A DNA stretch of 12,674 nt from Thermoanaerobaculaceae bacterium (GTDB lineage Bacteria; Acidobacteriota; UBA4820): assembly GCA_012798145.1 (NCBI GenBank), contig JAAZNT010000397.1, positions 1-12,674 of the forward strand, written 5' to 3'. A program made the translations under genes and the position numbers. This document shows positions 1-8,700 of this stretch, in pieces. Below the pieces are notes generated by a model. That model was not told where the DNA came from. It searched no databases and was given only the letters and a program-made list of their open reading frames with translations. The stretch's first letter is position 1. Every line of letters starts with the position of its first letter.

Positions 1-83
1 AGATAAAGGATTTATCAATAGTTGAGAGAGATGTTTTAAAGGGACTTCAGGAAAAGGTTGTGCAGGAAAGAATTAAAAAATGA
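1..83 (+). CDS. C-terminal end of an unidentified protein (partial)
   Basis: Of the three forward frames at the window edge only the frame beginning at base 3 stays open. It gives 26 codons ending in a TGA at 81-83. The visible tail is charged and looks helical (ends KVVQERIKK). Its stop overlaps the ATG of the next gene in an ATGA arrangement, which is typical of translational coupling inside an operon and is the main reason to believe the frame is coding. Too little remains to name the protein. A heptose kinase or another envelope-sugar gene would fit the neighbourhood, but nothing in the residues shows that. Confidence 0.6.
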   Translation, partial: IKDLSIVERDVLKGLQEKVVQERIKK

Positions 84-556
84 AAAAGGGAAAAATCCTT
101 TCTTTGGAAGAAGCAGTAAAATATAGAAGGGAATTGAAAAGAAAAAACAAAAAAGTGGTTTTCACAAACGGCTGCTTTGACATTATTCATTACGGGCATA
201 TTCAATACCTTTGTACCGCCGCAAAACTTGGTGATGAATTGTTTATAGGGTTGAACAGCGATTCTTCAGTTAAAAAACTTAAAGGAGAGAAAAGACCTAT
301 ATTCCCTGCTTCGGAAAGAGCGGAAATTCTTTCCTCTTTTGAATGTGTTGATGTTGTGGTCGTTTTTGAAGAAGAAACTCCTTTTAATTTGATATCTGCG
401 CTTCTTCCCGATTTCCTCGTTAAAGGTGGAGATTATGAAGTAAGCGAGATAGTGGGCAGAGATGTTGTGGAGCAAAACGGGGGCAGAGTTGTTGTCGTCC
501 CCTACTTAGATGGGCATTCAACAACAGAAATTTTGAAGAGGACAGGAAATCTTTAA
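80..556 (+). CDS. rfaE2: D-glycero-beta-D-manno-heptose 1-phosphate adenylyltransferase (RfaE domain II, stand-alone)
   Basis: This enzyme transfers AMP from ATP to heptose-1-phosphate to make ADP-heptose, the precursor of the inner-core heptose of lipopolysaccharide; it acts in the cytosol. The 158-residue protein is a single nucleotidyltransferase fold. Visible landmarks are TNGCFDIIHYGH (residues 29-40) with the HxGH nucleotide-binding motif at H37-H40, GLNSD, the LKGEKRPI segment, the LVKGGDY segment, and a C-terminal HSTTEI (from H146) corresponding to the second nucleotide-binding motif of the family. The sugar-kinase domain fused to it in enterobacterial HldE is absent, so a separate kinase (RfaE1/HldA type) is expected elsewhere. 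The ATG overlaps the stop of the upstream gene, with an AGGAAAG ribosome-binding site at 64-70; mfd starts 2 bases after the stop. Family assignment is secure; the exact sugar anomer is inferred from the family. Confidence 0.93.
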   Translation: MKKGKILSLEEAVKYRRELKRKNKKVVFTNGCFDIIHYGHIQYLCTAAKLGDELFIGLNSDSSVKKLKGEKRPIFPASERAEILSSFECVDVVVVFEEETPFNLISALLPDFLVKGGDYEVSEIVGRDVVEQNGGRVVVVPYLDGHSTTEILKRTGNL

Positions 557-558
557 AA

Positions 559-3500
559 GTGAAACTGATATGGAAAAAACTTCTTGAAGATTTGGAGAGA
601 GATGGCTTAACATCTCTTTCTCTAAAGCCACAGATACTTCCTTTCTCTCTTGCGATTGAAATAAAAAAAAATCAAAAAGCCACAATATTTGTGACACCTA
701 CAGAAGAAAACGCAAAGGAACTGTGCGAAAAAGCAGCAACTCTTTTAAGCACAGAAGAAGTGCTGCATTGGCTTCCGTCTCTTGTAGAAGATGTTTATGG
801 ACCATTGGCGCCTCATCCTTCTGTAGTTCTTCAAAGAGCGTCAGTTTTGACAGAATTGATGAACGCCAAAAAGAAAACACTTTTTGTTTCGCCTTCGTCC
901 CTTCTTTTTAAAGTTCCCAAAATTGGTTTCTACAGAAATCACCATATAGTCATAGAAAAAGGAGCGGAATATTCTCTTGCAGAACTAAAATCTTTTTTGT
1001 GGTCGATTGGATATAAAAAAGTTGACCTTGTTGAGGGAAGCGGGGAGTATTCAATAAGGGGAAGTTTGCTTGATATATTTCCTCCAGAACTTGATTTTGG
1101 TTTGAGGGTTGAGTTCTTTGGCAACACAATTGAGGAGTTAAGGTTTTTTGACCCAGCGATACAAAAATCATTTTCCTCAGCAGATGGATCTTTCACAATT
1201 AAGCCACTTTCAGAAGTTATTAAAAGCGACGACGCTCTTTTTAATCTTCGCCAAAAATTAAGGGAAAGCGGAGAATTTGGAGAGATTAGAATAGAATGTT
1301 TGGAAAAAAGCGGTTCTTATCCAACTTTACAGGTGGAAGCAAGGTTTGATGACGATATTTTTGGGCCTCTTCCCGAATTTATTGGAGAATGCAGAATAGT
1401 CTCTTTAAGCAGGGCGAATAAAGCCTTCATTCAAAATGAAAGAAATAAACTTGAAGAAGAATTCAAAAAAAGTTGTAAACCATCTTTTATATCTCCCGAG
1501 AAAATTTTTTCAAAAAAAGAAGTTATAGAGGATAACTTTGAGGAATGCGAAACAGAAAACGACATCCCCGTTGATAGAATAAACTTAATACCGTCAAAAT
1601 TGGTTGACAATTTAAATATTTTAGATGAAAAAGTTAAAAAAGGGTGCAGGGTTATAGTTACCTTTTCAAACAAAGGAAGCGCCGAAAGGGTTAAAGAACT
1701 TGCAGAAAAAGAAATATCATCGGCTGTTCTTTTTGAATCTTTTCCGGAATCGTTTCCTCCGGCATTATATTTTGTTAATTCTCCTCCTATTGAAAGTGTT
1801 GAATTTCCAAAATCAAGATGGGCGGTAATTTCCGAACGGGAGTTGATCGGCAAGGGAGTCATTCAGGTTGAGACAAAAGGCAGGAAAAGGGATGTTTTCT
1901 TTGAAGGGCTTAGAGATTTAAAGATTGGAGATTATGTTGTTCACACAGAACACGGAATAGGCTTATACAGAGGTATTGAAGCGATCAAAAGAGGAGACAA
2001 GGAAGAAGACTTTGTTCATATAGAATACGCTGACAATGGGAAACTGCTTCTCCCGATTGAGCGTCTTGACCTTATACAAAAATATAAGGGTCCTGAAGGC
2101 TTTAAGCCGCAGGTTGATAAACTTGGAACTTTATCTTTCAAAAAAAGAAAAGAAAAGGCAAAAAAAGCAGTTCAGGATGTGGCTGAAGATTTAATAAAAA
2201 TCTACGCAGCAAGAAGAAGTGCCGAGAGCATTCCAATTTTTGGGGACAAGAAAATTGAAGAAGAGTTTGAAAACCTCTTTCCTTACGATTTGACTTCCGA
2301 CCAGAAAAAAGCGCTTGAAGATGTGAAAAAAGACCTTGAATCTTCAACCCCGATGGATAGGATTATATGCGGCGATGTGGGTTTTGGAAAAACAGAGATT
2401 GCGATGAGAGCCGCTTTTAAAGTGGCTAATTCCAAAAGGCAGGTTGCAATTTTATGTCCCACTACAGTCCTTGCTCTTCAGCATTATGAAAACTTCAAAG
2501 AGAGATTTTCTCTTTTTCCAATTAACATAGAAATGCTTTCAAGTTTAATACCTGCCAAAAGTCAGAAAGAGATTGTAAAGGAAATAAAAGCGGGAATGGT
2601 TGACATAATAATAGGAACTCACAGAATTCTGTCAAAAGATGTTGACATTCCTAAACTTGGACTTTTTATTGTTGATGAGGAGCAGAGGTTTGGAGTTTTA
2701 CACAAAGAGAAAATAAAAAAAACAAAGCCGTGGGTTCATTTTCTTACTTTGTCGGCAACTCCCATTCCCAGAACTTTGCAGATGGGAATATCAACTATAG
2801 TTGATATGTCCTTGATTGAAACAGCCCCTAAAGACAGGTTAAGCATAGAGACTGTTTTTTCAGTCTATGATGAAGAATTGATAAAGTCTGCCATAAGAAA
2901 CGAGATAAAAAGAGATGGACAGATTTTTTATCTTTACAACAAAGTGGAGGATATTGAACAAAAAGCGGGCAAAATAAGGGAACTTGTCCCAGAAGGAAGA
3001 ATCATCATTGCTCACGGTCAATTAAATAAAAGCGAACTTGAAAAAAGAATGGTTCAATTTTATCATCATCAGGCGGATATTCTTTTGAGCACAACGATAA
3101 TAGAAAACGGAGTGGACATTCCCAAGGCAAACACTTTAATTGTGGAAAACGCTCAAAATTTCGGCTTGACAGAACTTTATCAGATAAGGGGAAGAATAGG
3201 CAGAAGCAACATTCCCGCCTACGCATATCTTTTAATTCCACCGAGACAGCAAATATCAAAAGATGCGGTTGACAGGCTTAGAACTCTTGAGGAATTTACA
3301 GAACTTGGCTCTGGTTTTAGGATTGCGGCTATTGACCTTGAATTGAGAGGGGCCGGAACTCTTCTTGGAAAACAACAGTCAGGGCACATTGAATCCATCG
3401 GCTTTGAACTCTATATGAGATTGCTGGAAGAGGCGGTTTCAGAACTGAAAGGTTATCCGCTTAGAGAAGTTTTCAGGACCGAAATGCGCCTTCTTTCAAA

Positions 3501-3909
3501 AATGTCCATTCCTAAAATTTATATAGAAAATGACAACGAAAGATTGACTCTTTACAGGGAGCTTTCTCTTGCCGAGAGTGAAAGCCAAGTTGATAAAATA
3601 GGTTCAGAAATGAATGACAGATATGGTGATTATCCTGAAGAGGTCAAAACTCTTTTGAAGGGGACGAAAAGAAGAATAGAGGCGGAAAAATTTTTGATTG
3701 AGAAAATAATTGAGGCAAAGGATTCCATATCAATATTTTTTGGCAAGGATTCTCCAGTGGAGCCAAAATCTCTCATATCAGTGATTTCAGAGAGAAAAGA
3801 AACTAAAATAAAGGAAAATGTGGTTAATTTTCCCCTTTTAAAAAATGAATCGGGGCTTGATTTTCTTAAAGTCCTCTTTTCAAAATTGAAAATTGGTGGT
3901 AAAAATTAA
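559..3909 (+). CDS. mfd: Transcription-repair coupling factor Mfd
   Basis: Mfd is a cytosolic ATP-driven DNA translocase that binds RNA polymerase stalled at lesions, displaces it and recruits UvrA for nucleotide excision repair. The 1116-residue protein is close to the usual length (about 1150). Modules in order are a UvrB-like N-terminal region (about 1-330, including an IRGSLLDIFPP segment), an RNA-polymerase interaction domain around 450-510 (GDYVVHTEHGIGLY, starting at G457), and the superfamily 2 helicase core. The core has Walker A GDVGFGKT (605-612), DEEQ (706-709), LSATPIPRT, TTIIENGVDIP (from 845) and QIRGRIGR (875-882). Then come the TRG translocation motif (about 917-945) and the C-terminal regulatory D7 domain (about 990-1116). 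The start is GTG at 559, two bases after rfaE2, with GGAAA at 545-549 as ribosome-binding site. All catalytic motifs look intact. It sits in an envelope-type operon; a TAA ends it one base before the next ATG. Confidence 0.97.
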   Translation: MKLIWKKLLEDLERDGLTSLSLKPQILPFSLAIEIKKNQKATIFVTPTEENAKELCEKAATLLSTEEVLHWLPSLVEDVYGPLAPHPSVVLQRASVLTELMNAKKKTLFVSPSSLLFKVPKIGFYRNHHIVIEKGAEYSLAELKSFLWSIGYKKVDLVEGSGEYSIRGSLLDIFPPELDFGLRVEFFGNTIEELRFFDPAIQKSFSSADGSFTIKPLSEVIKSDDALFNLRQKLRESGEFGEIRIECLEKSGSYPTLQVEARFDDDIFGPLPEFIGECRIVSLSRANKAFIQNERNKLEEEFKKSCKPSFISPEKIFSKKEVIEDNFEECETENDIPVDRINLIPSKLVDNLNILDEKVKKGCRVIVTFSNKGSAERVKELAEKEISSAVLFESFPESFPPALYFVNSPPIESVEFPKSRWAVISERELIGKGVIQVETKGRKRDVFFEGLRDLKIGDYVVHTEHGIGLYRGIEAIKRGDKEEDFVHIEYADNGKLLLPIERLDLIQKYKGPEGFKPQVDKLGTLSFKKRKEKAKKAVQDVAEDLIKIYAARRSAESIPIFGDKKIEEEFENLFPYDLTSDQKKALEDVKKDLESSTPMDRIICGDVGFGKTEIAMRAAFKVANSKRQVAILCPTTVLALQHYENFKERFSLFPINIEMLSSLIPAKSQKEIVKEIKAGMVDIIIGTHRILSKDVDIPKLGLFIVDEEQRFGVLHKEKIKKTKPWVHFLTLSATPIPRTLQMGISTIVDMSLIETAPKDRLSIETVFSVYDEELIKSAIRNEIKRDGQIFYLYNKVEDIEQKAGKIRELVPEGRIIIAHGQLNKSELEKRMVQFYHHQADILLSTTIIENGVDIPKANTLIVENAQNFGLTELYQIRGRIGRSNIPAYAYLLIPPRQQISKDAVDRLRTLEEFTELGSGFRIAAIDLELRGAGTLLGKQQSGHIESIGFELYMRLLEEAVSELKGYPLREVFRTEMRLLSKMSIPKIYIENDNERLTLYRELSLAESESQVDKIGSEMNDRYGDYPEEVKTLLKGTKRRIEAEKFLIEKIIEAKDSISIFFGKDSPVEPKSLISVISERKETKIKENVVNFPLLKNESGLDFLKVLFSKLKIGGKN

Positions 3910-3910
3910 T

Positions 3911-4753
3911 ATGGTGAAGAAAGTATTCTTTTTGATTTCAATATTATTTTTGCTTCTGAACTGCAAAAGAGAATTTGATATTCAAAATTCAAAATATACA
4001 ATTGCAGTGGTGGGTGATTTTTATATTACCAAAGCAGACCTTGAAAATGAGATCAAAAGCGTTGATGAAAAAGTTGATGACACAGTGATTTTGAGCAGGA
4101 TTTACGATTCTTTGGTGGAAGAAACTCTTATGCTCAACGAGTTTTTCAAAAACCAAAACAATGGGAAAATACATTCCTTGGGAGAATTTGCTGACAGCAA
4201 AAGAAGGAAAGAAATAATTTCTATTCTTCTTGAAGAAAATGTCTATTCCAAAATAGAGATAACAAGTGAAGAAGTTGAAAATTATTACAACTCAAACCAA
4301 GATAAATTTAAAAAGGGCGAAGGCTTTCTAATTAGGCAGATATTAGTTGGCGGAGCGAGACTTAAAGACGAAGCGTATTCCCTTTTATTAAAAAATTATT
4401 CTTTTGAAGAAGTTGCAAGATTGTATTCAATTTCACCAGAGAAGGGGAAAGCGCAGTTTTTTGAAACGAAGGAAATTCCAGAATACCTTCTTTCTGAAGT
4501 TTTAACTTTGAAAGAAGGAAAGTTTTCAAAACCAATTGAAATTTCAGAGGACAATTACCAAATAATTTTTTTGGAAAAAAAAGTCAAAGATTACCTATTA
4601 CCGCTTGATATGGTCAGACAGATGATAAGACTTAAAATAGCCGACGAGAAAGCAGAAAAAATGAGAGAGAATTTCTTAAACTCTTTAAAAAAGAAGTATA
4701 ATGTTACCTTGTTCACCGACAGGTTGTGGTTTAAATATGTGAAGGAGAAATAA
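3911..4753 (+). CDS. Parvulin/SurA-like lipoprotein with degenerate rotamase domain
   Basis: A predicted lipoprotein of 280 residues related to the SurA/PrsA/PpiD chaperone family. I chose the ATG at 3911 (one base after mfd, GGTGG ribosome-binding site at 3895-3899) because it gives a compact signal peptide, MVKKVFFLISILFLLLNC, with a lipobox-like LLNC and candidate lipidated Cys18. The in-frame TTG at 3893 would only add six residues inside mfd. Residues 25-115 look like a SurA_N-type helical region (VGDFYITKADLENEI) and 125-235 like a parvulin fold (RQILV, then YSFEEVARLYS, then a block before KVKDYLLPL). The two histidines usual in parvulins are Gln143 (RQILV) and Gln217 (NYQII), and the usual GGDLGW loop is replaced by KGKAQFF. 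Isomerase activity is therefore doubtful and a holdase or scaffold role more likely. Asn at lipobox position -1 is unusual, so lipidation is probable rather than certain. Confidence 0.75.
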   Translation: MVKKVFFLISILFLLLNCKREFDIQNSKYTIAVVGDFYITKADLENEIKSVDEKVDDTVILSRIYDSLVEETLMLNEFFKNQNNGKIHSLGEFADSKRRKEIISILLEENVYSKIEITSEEVENYYNSNQDKFKKGEGFLIRQILVGGARLKDEAYSLLLKNYSFEEVARLYSISPEKGKAQFFETKEIPEYLLSEVLTLKEGKFSKPIEISEDNYQIIFLEKKVKDYLLPLDMVRQMIRLKIADEKAEKMRENFLNSLKKKYNVTLFTDRLWFKYVKEK

Positions 4754-4754
4754 T

Positions 4755-5705
4755 ATGAAGAAAGTATTTGCTTTAGCAATCGCCCTTTTGATTTCATTTT
4801 CTTTTTTGGCAAAAACCGTTGACGAAATAGTTGTTAAGGTCAACGATTCAATTATAACCAAAGATGAGTATGAGAAAAGACTCTCAAGAACAATTGACGC
4901 ATTTAAAAGAGAGTATAAAGGTCCCGATTTTGATGAAAAACTTAAAGAAATTCCAGAAAAACTCCTAAACCAGATGGTTGAAGAACTTTTGCTGATTGAA
5001 AAAGCGAAGCAGATGTATCAAGTCGATATGATAGTAAAAATGCAGGTCGAGAACTTTATGAAAGAAAATGGAATTAAGGATGAGGCGGAACTTGATAAAG
5101 CGCTTAAGGCAGAAGGGCTCTCTCTTGAAGAATTTAAAAAACAGGTTTTGCTTATATATGTTCCCGAGTTTATGAAAAGCAGAGAAATAAGGTCAAAAAT
5201 AAGTCTTTCTGAGCAGGAAATTATTGATTTCTACAACAAGAATAAAGAAAAACTTCAGGGAAAGCCGCAGGTTCATCTTGAAGAAATTCTTTTTACCAAA
5301 GACAAATATAATGAAGAAACCGTAAAACAAGCATACAGCGACATTTTGCTGTCAATTGCAAAAGGAGCGACTTTTTCGGAAATGGCTAAGCAGTATTCGG
5401 GTGCATATTCAAGGCAGAACGGCGGAGACGCAGGTTGGTATTTGCCCGACGATCTTTCACCTGAGATTAGCGATGTTGTCTTCAAAATGAAGCCCGGACA
5501 GGTTTCTGAACTTGTTGAAACAAAGCAAGGTTACTACATTTTTAAGTTGGTTGAGAAAAAAGAGCCGAAAGTTCCGACGATGGATGAAGCGAGGGCTTTT
5601 GTTATTGAAATGATAAAAGAGCAAAAATTTGCGGAAAGTTACAAGCAGTACATTGATCAATTGAAAAAGCAGAATTATGTTAGACTGAACCCCAAATATG
5701 TATAG
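4755..5705 (+). CDS. Exported SurA/PrsA-like peptidyl-prolyl isomerase-family chaperone
   Basis: A 316-residue protein with an N-terminal signal peptide (MKK, hydrophobic stretch, possible cleavage after FLA at about residue 19), so periplasmic or membrane-tethered. Residues 20-165 form a SurA_N-like chaperone region (EIVVKVNDSIITKDEYEKRL, then LLNQMVEELLLIEKA). Residues 170-270 are a clear parvulin domain with GATFSEMAKQYSG, NGGDAGW (G223-W228), MKPGQVSELVET and GYYIFKL, and a helical C-terminal tail follows. The likely job is folding or escorting outer-membrane proteins. The positions of the two parvulin histidines hold Glu177 (LEEIL) and Tyr261 (GYYIF), which argues for chaperone rather than prolyl isomerase activity. 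The ATG lies one base after the upstream stop, with AAGGAG at 4742-4747 as a strong ribosome-binding site. It follows another member of the same family with a similar N-terminus (MVKKVF versus MKKVF), so the pair may be an old tandem duplication. Confidence 0.87.
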   Translation: MKKVFALAIALLISFSFLAKTVDEIVVKVNDSIITKDEYEKRLSRTIDAFKREYKGPDFDEKLKEIPEKLLNQMVEELLLIEKAKQMYQVDMIVKMQVENFMKENGIKDEAELDKALKAEGLSLEEFKKQVLLIYVPEFMKSREIRSKISLSEQEIIDFYNKNKEKLQGKPQVHLEEILFTKDKYNEETVKQAYSDILLSIAKGATFSEMAKQYSGAYSRQNGGDAGWYLPDDLSPEISDVVFKMKPGQVSELVETKQGYYIFKLVEKKEPKVPTMDEARAFVIEMIKEQKFAESYKQYIDQLKKQNYVRLNPKYV

Positions 5706-5749
5706 CATTTTGAAATAGTAACAACAGCAAATTATGGGAGCGTTTTTTG

Positions 5750-8700
5750 ATGACTCAAAAAGCAGTTCCTTACGAAAATCTTGCTTACTATTACCATCCT
5801 GCTTTCAATTTCTCGTCTAAAAATATTCTGTCATTGAAAAATTTGAAAACTTTAGTTCAATGCGCAAATAGCGCTGTCGGCTTTCTTGCGGCGCTTTATT
5901 TTTCAGAAAAAAACGGATTTGATTTTTTTCCGGAAAACAGTTTCGGTCTTGATGAAAACCTCCTTCCCCAAATTGACATTTCTCAATGCGATTATGAATT
6001 GAAAAGTTGCAGAAGCGACATTCCCAAACTCTTGGCAACCATTTTTTTCAAAGACAAAGATGTTTCAAGAGGCAAGATCCCGAAGAATCTAAATGAAACT
6101 TCTGTTTGGATAAGAAGTTTGCAAAAAAGAAGGGAAATATCGGCAAAGGAAGCGTTAATTGAAATTATTGAGTCTCTTTCCGCCGATGGAGTATCCATTT
6201 CACTGCCGCCGTTGTGGAGTGCTGGCGTTGTTTGGAAGCCGACAGAGGAACTTTTCTCTCAAAAAAATCAAATGTTTTCTGCCGATGGCGAAGCGCTCTT
6301 TGAAATTATTAAAAAGTGGGCAGAAATTCACTCTTTCAATTTTTTTGTGGCTTCTGGGGAACTCCCCTATCCTTACGCTTCGCTTGAACCTCTCTTGGTT
6401 AAATTGCTTGGTGATAAAAATTACGCATCAACCTTTTTGAAGGAATATGTAGGCAAAGGAAATGAAGCAATAGCAGAGAAATTGACAGCGCTTATCGAAA
6501 ATAAAAATGAAAAAGTTATAATTTGGGCGAAGGACATTGACAAAGAATCTCAAAAAATAATTGAAAAAATTCTAAACAATATTTCCTCTCCTTTAATTGT
6601 TTTTTCGGACAAAAGCGCAAATAGACCAATAAAAATAGAAGAGATAAATTTTCTTTTTCTTCTTGATGAAGGGGAAGAATGGATTAAGGATAATTTTTCA
6701 TTATTTGGATTAGGCAGCAATATAGAATTATTAAAATATATTGAAAAAAAAGAAGCCTTGAAATTTTCTCCCTTTGAATCACTTTTTCCAGAAGATTTGA
6801 AAAGAATTGAGAATCAAAAATTTTTCAAATTAGAAACTGCAACTCCCGCTTCCATATTTAATAAATCTTTCAATGCCAAAGATGATAGCGAAAAAGAAAA
6901 AATTGTGATCAGGAGTTTAATCGAGTCAGGGCAGATAAAGGTTGCTCTTGAAAGAATTGAAAAAATCAAAAATATTGATGATGAAATAAATTATTTTAAA
7001 TTATGGGCTAAATCTCAAAACAAAGATTTCAGTTATGTTTTAAAGGAAAAAGACAGAATAAAAAATTTGAATGAAGATGACCATTTTTTGCTTTCGCTTT
7101 TTGCTTCTGAAGCGTTGTGGCTCTCCGGCAAAATTGAGCAGGCAGCCAAAGAACTTGAAAATCTGTATAAAAAATCAAAAAATGACAACCAGAAGTTCAG
7201 AGTTTTAAGCCAAATGTTTCTTCTCAATTTTAATTGCGGAGAGACGAGAAAAGCAGAAGAAATTCTAAATGAAATGAAGGAATTTTCAGAAGATGGAGGT
7301 ATAAAAGAAAAAATTCTTATAAACCACCATTATGGCGCTTTGGAAAAAAGCAAAAACAACGAAGAAAAAGCCCTGAACTTTTTTGTTGAATCGGCTAATT
7401 GGGCTAAAAAGGGAGGATATCATCTTCACGAAACTCTGTTGAATATTGAAATAGGCAATTGCTTAAGACTAATCGGGAAGTTTGATGAATCTATCAACTA
7501 CCTTAAAAAAGCCGTATTTCAATCCAAAATCTTGAGAAACAAAGAGGGGGAAACACAGGCGCGCTTTGACATAATTATTTCCGAAGTTGAAAAAGGTTCT
7601 CTTTTAAAAGCGCAGGAAGAAATTGTGGCGCTGGCTGAAAACAGGAGAGGGGGAGCGCCACTAACTGAATGCGCAGTAGAACATTACTGGCTTTCAAGGA
7701 TTCTATTCTTGAGAGGGGAATTGATTCAAGCGCTTGATGAGGTTGAAAAACCGTTGCGGTCCGAAAAAAGATTTTTAGATAAAGAACTCTATCTTTCTCT
7801 CAATATTTTAAGAGGAAATATTCTTTATCAGATGAATGAATTTAAATCTCTTCAACTTCTTTTGAAAAAACTTTCAGAAGAGGATATTTTTTCTTTGGGA
7901 GCAGATTTTATTTTGGAATATTATTCGCTTCTGCTTCTTGCACAAAGCAAAAAAATTGTGAAAATTTCAGAGAAGGAAAAAGCGATTGCTGACGAATCAT
8001 TTTCAAGAGGTTCTCCGCTTTCAAAAATAACTTATCTCTTATCAAAAGCAGAAAGCGGATCTGAAGATAGTTTTGCGGCGGCTCAAGAGGCTTATCAAAT
8101 GGGGCAGAGGTTTAACTCAATTTTGGCAAAAGCGCAATCTCTTTTGCTTCTTTACAAAATGAATAAACTTCCCAAAATTGGCGATGAAGAAATCAGCGAA
8201 ATAGAAAAATTTATCAAAGAAAACAAAATCAAAGGCGAGCTTTGCGAACTTCTTAAAATTTGCGACAAAAGAGAAAAAAGATTAGAAGAAAAAGAAGAAA
8301 ATCTTATCTCATTTCTTTATAGATCACCTTCATTAAATTTGAACGAAGCAATTTCCACCTTTCTGAAATTCTCACAGGTTGGCGGAGTTGTTGTCGTCGC
8401 TAAAAATGGAAGCGCATTTACTGCAGGAATAATTCCTTCAAAAGAAGAAATTTTATCCCTTCTTGGTGAAGAAGTTGAAAGAAAAATCGGCAAATTCTTT
8501 GTTTTTTCAACATTATCAAAAGAAGGGATATGGGGCGCAATTGTCTGCCAGAATAAAATAGAAAAGAGCCAGAAGGAATTATTTTCTATCTTCATCAAAT
8601 TGCAAAATTCAGAAGAAAATCCCCTTGATGAAGATAAAGAAGAAAAGGAAGATTTCGGTTTTATTGACAAAATTATTATTGGGAAAGCGCCTTCTATATT

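Noticed and set aside
1431..1862. Reverse-strand open frame of 143 codons inside mfd
   Set aside because: A Ser/Leu/Phe-rich product typical of the complement of an AT-rich gene; mfd is intact on the other strand.
3893..3910. TTG start giving a six-residue longer lipoprotein
   Set aside because: The ATG at 3911 gives a cleaner signal peptide and has a GGTGG at suitable distance; the TTG would lie inside the end of mfd.
5747..5749. TTG start one codon before the sigma-54 activator ATG
   Set aside because: The adjacent ATG at 5750 is better placed 9 bases after GGGAG and is a stronger initiator.
5706..5749. Sigma-54 type -24/-12 promoter for autoregulation of the activator
   Set aside because: No GG-N10-GC element of the TGGCAC/TTGC type is visible in this gap or in 9590-9709.
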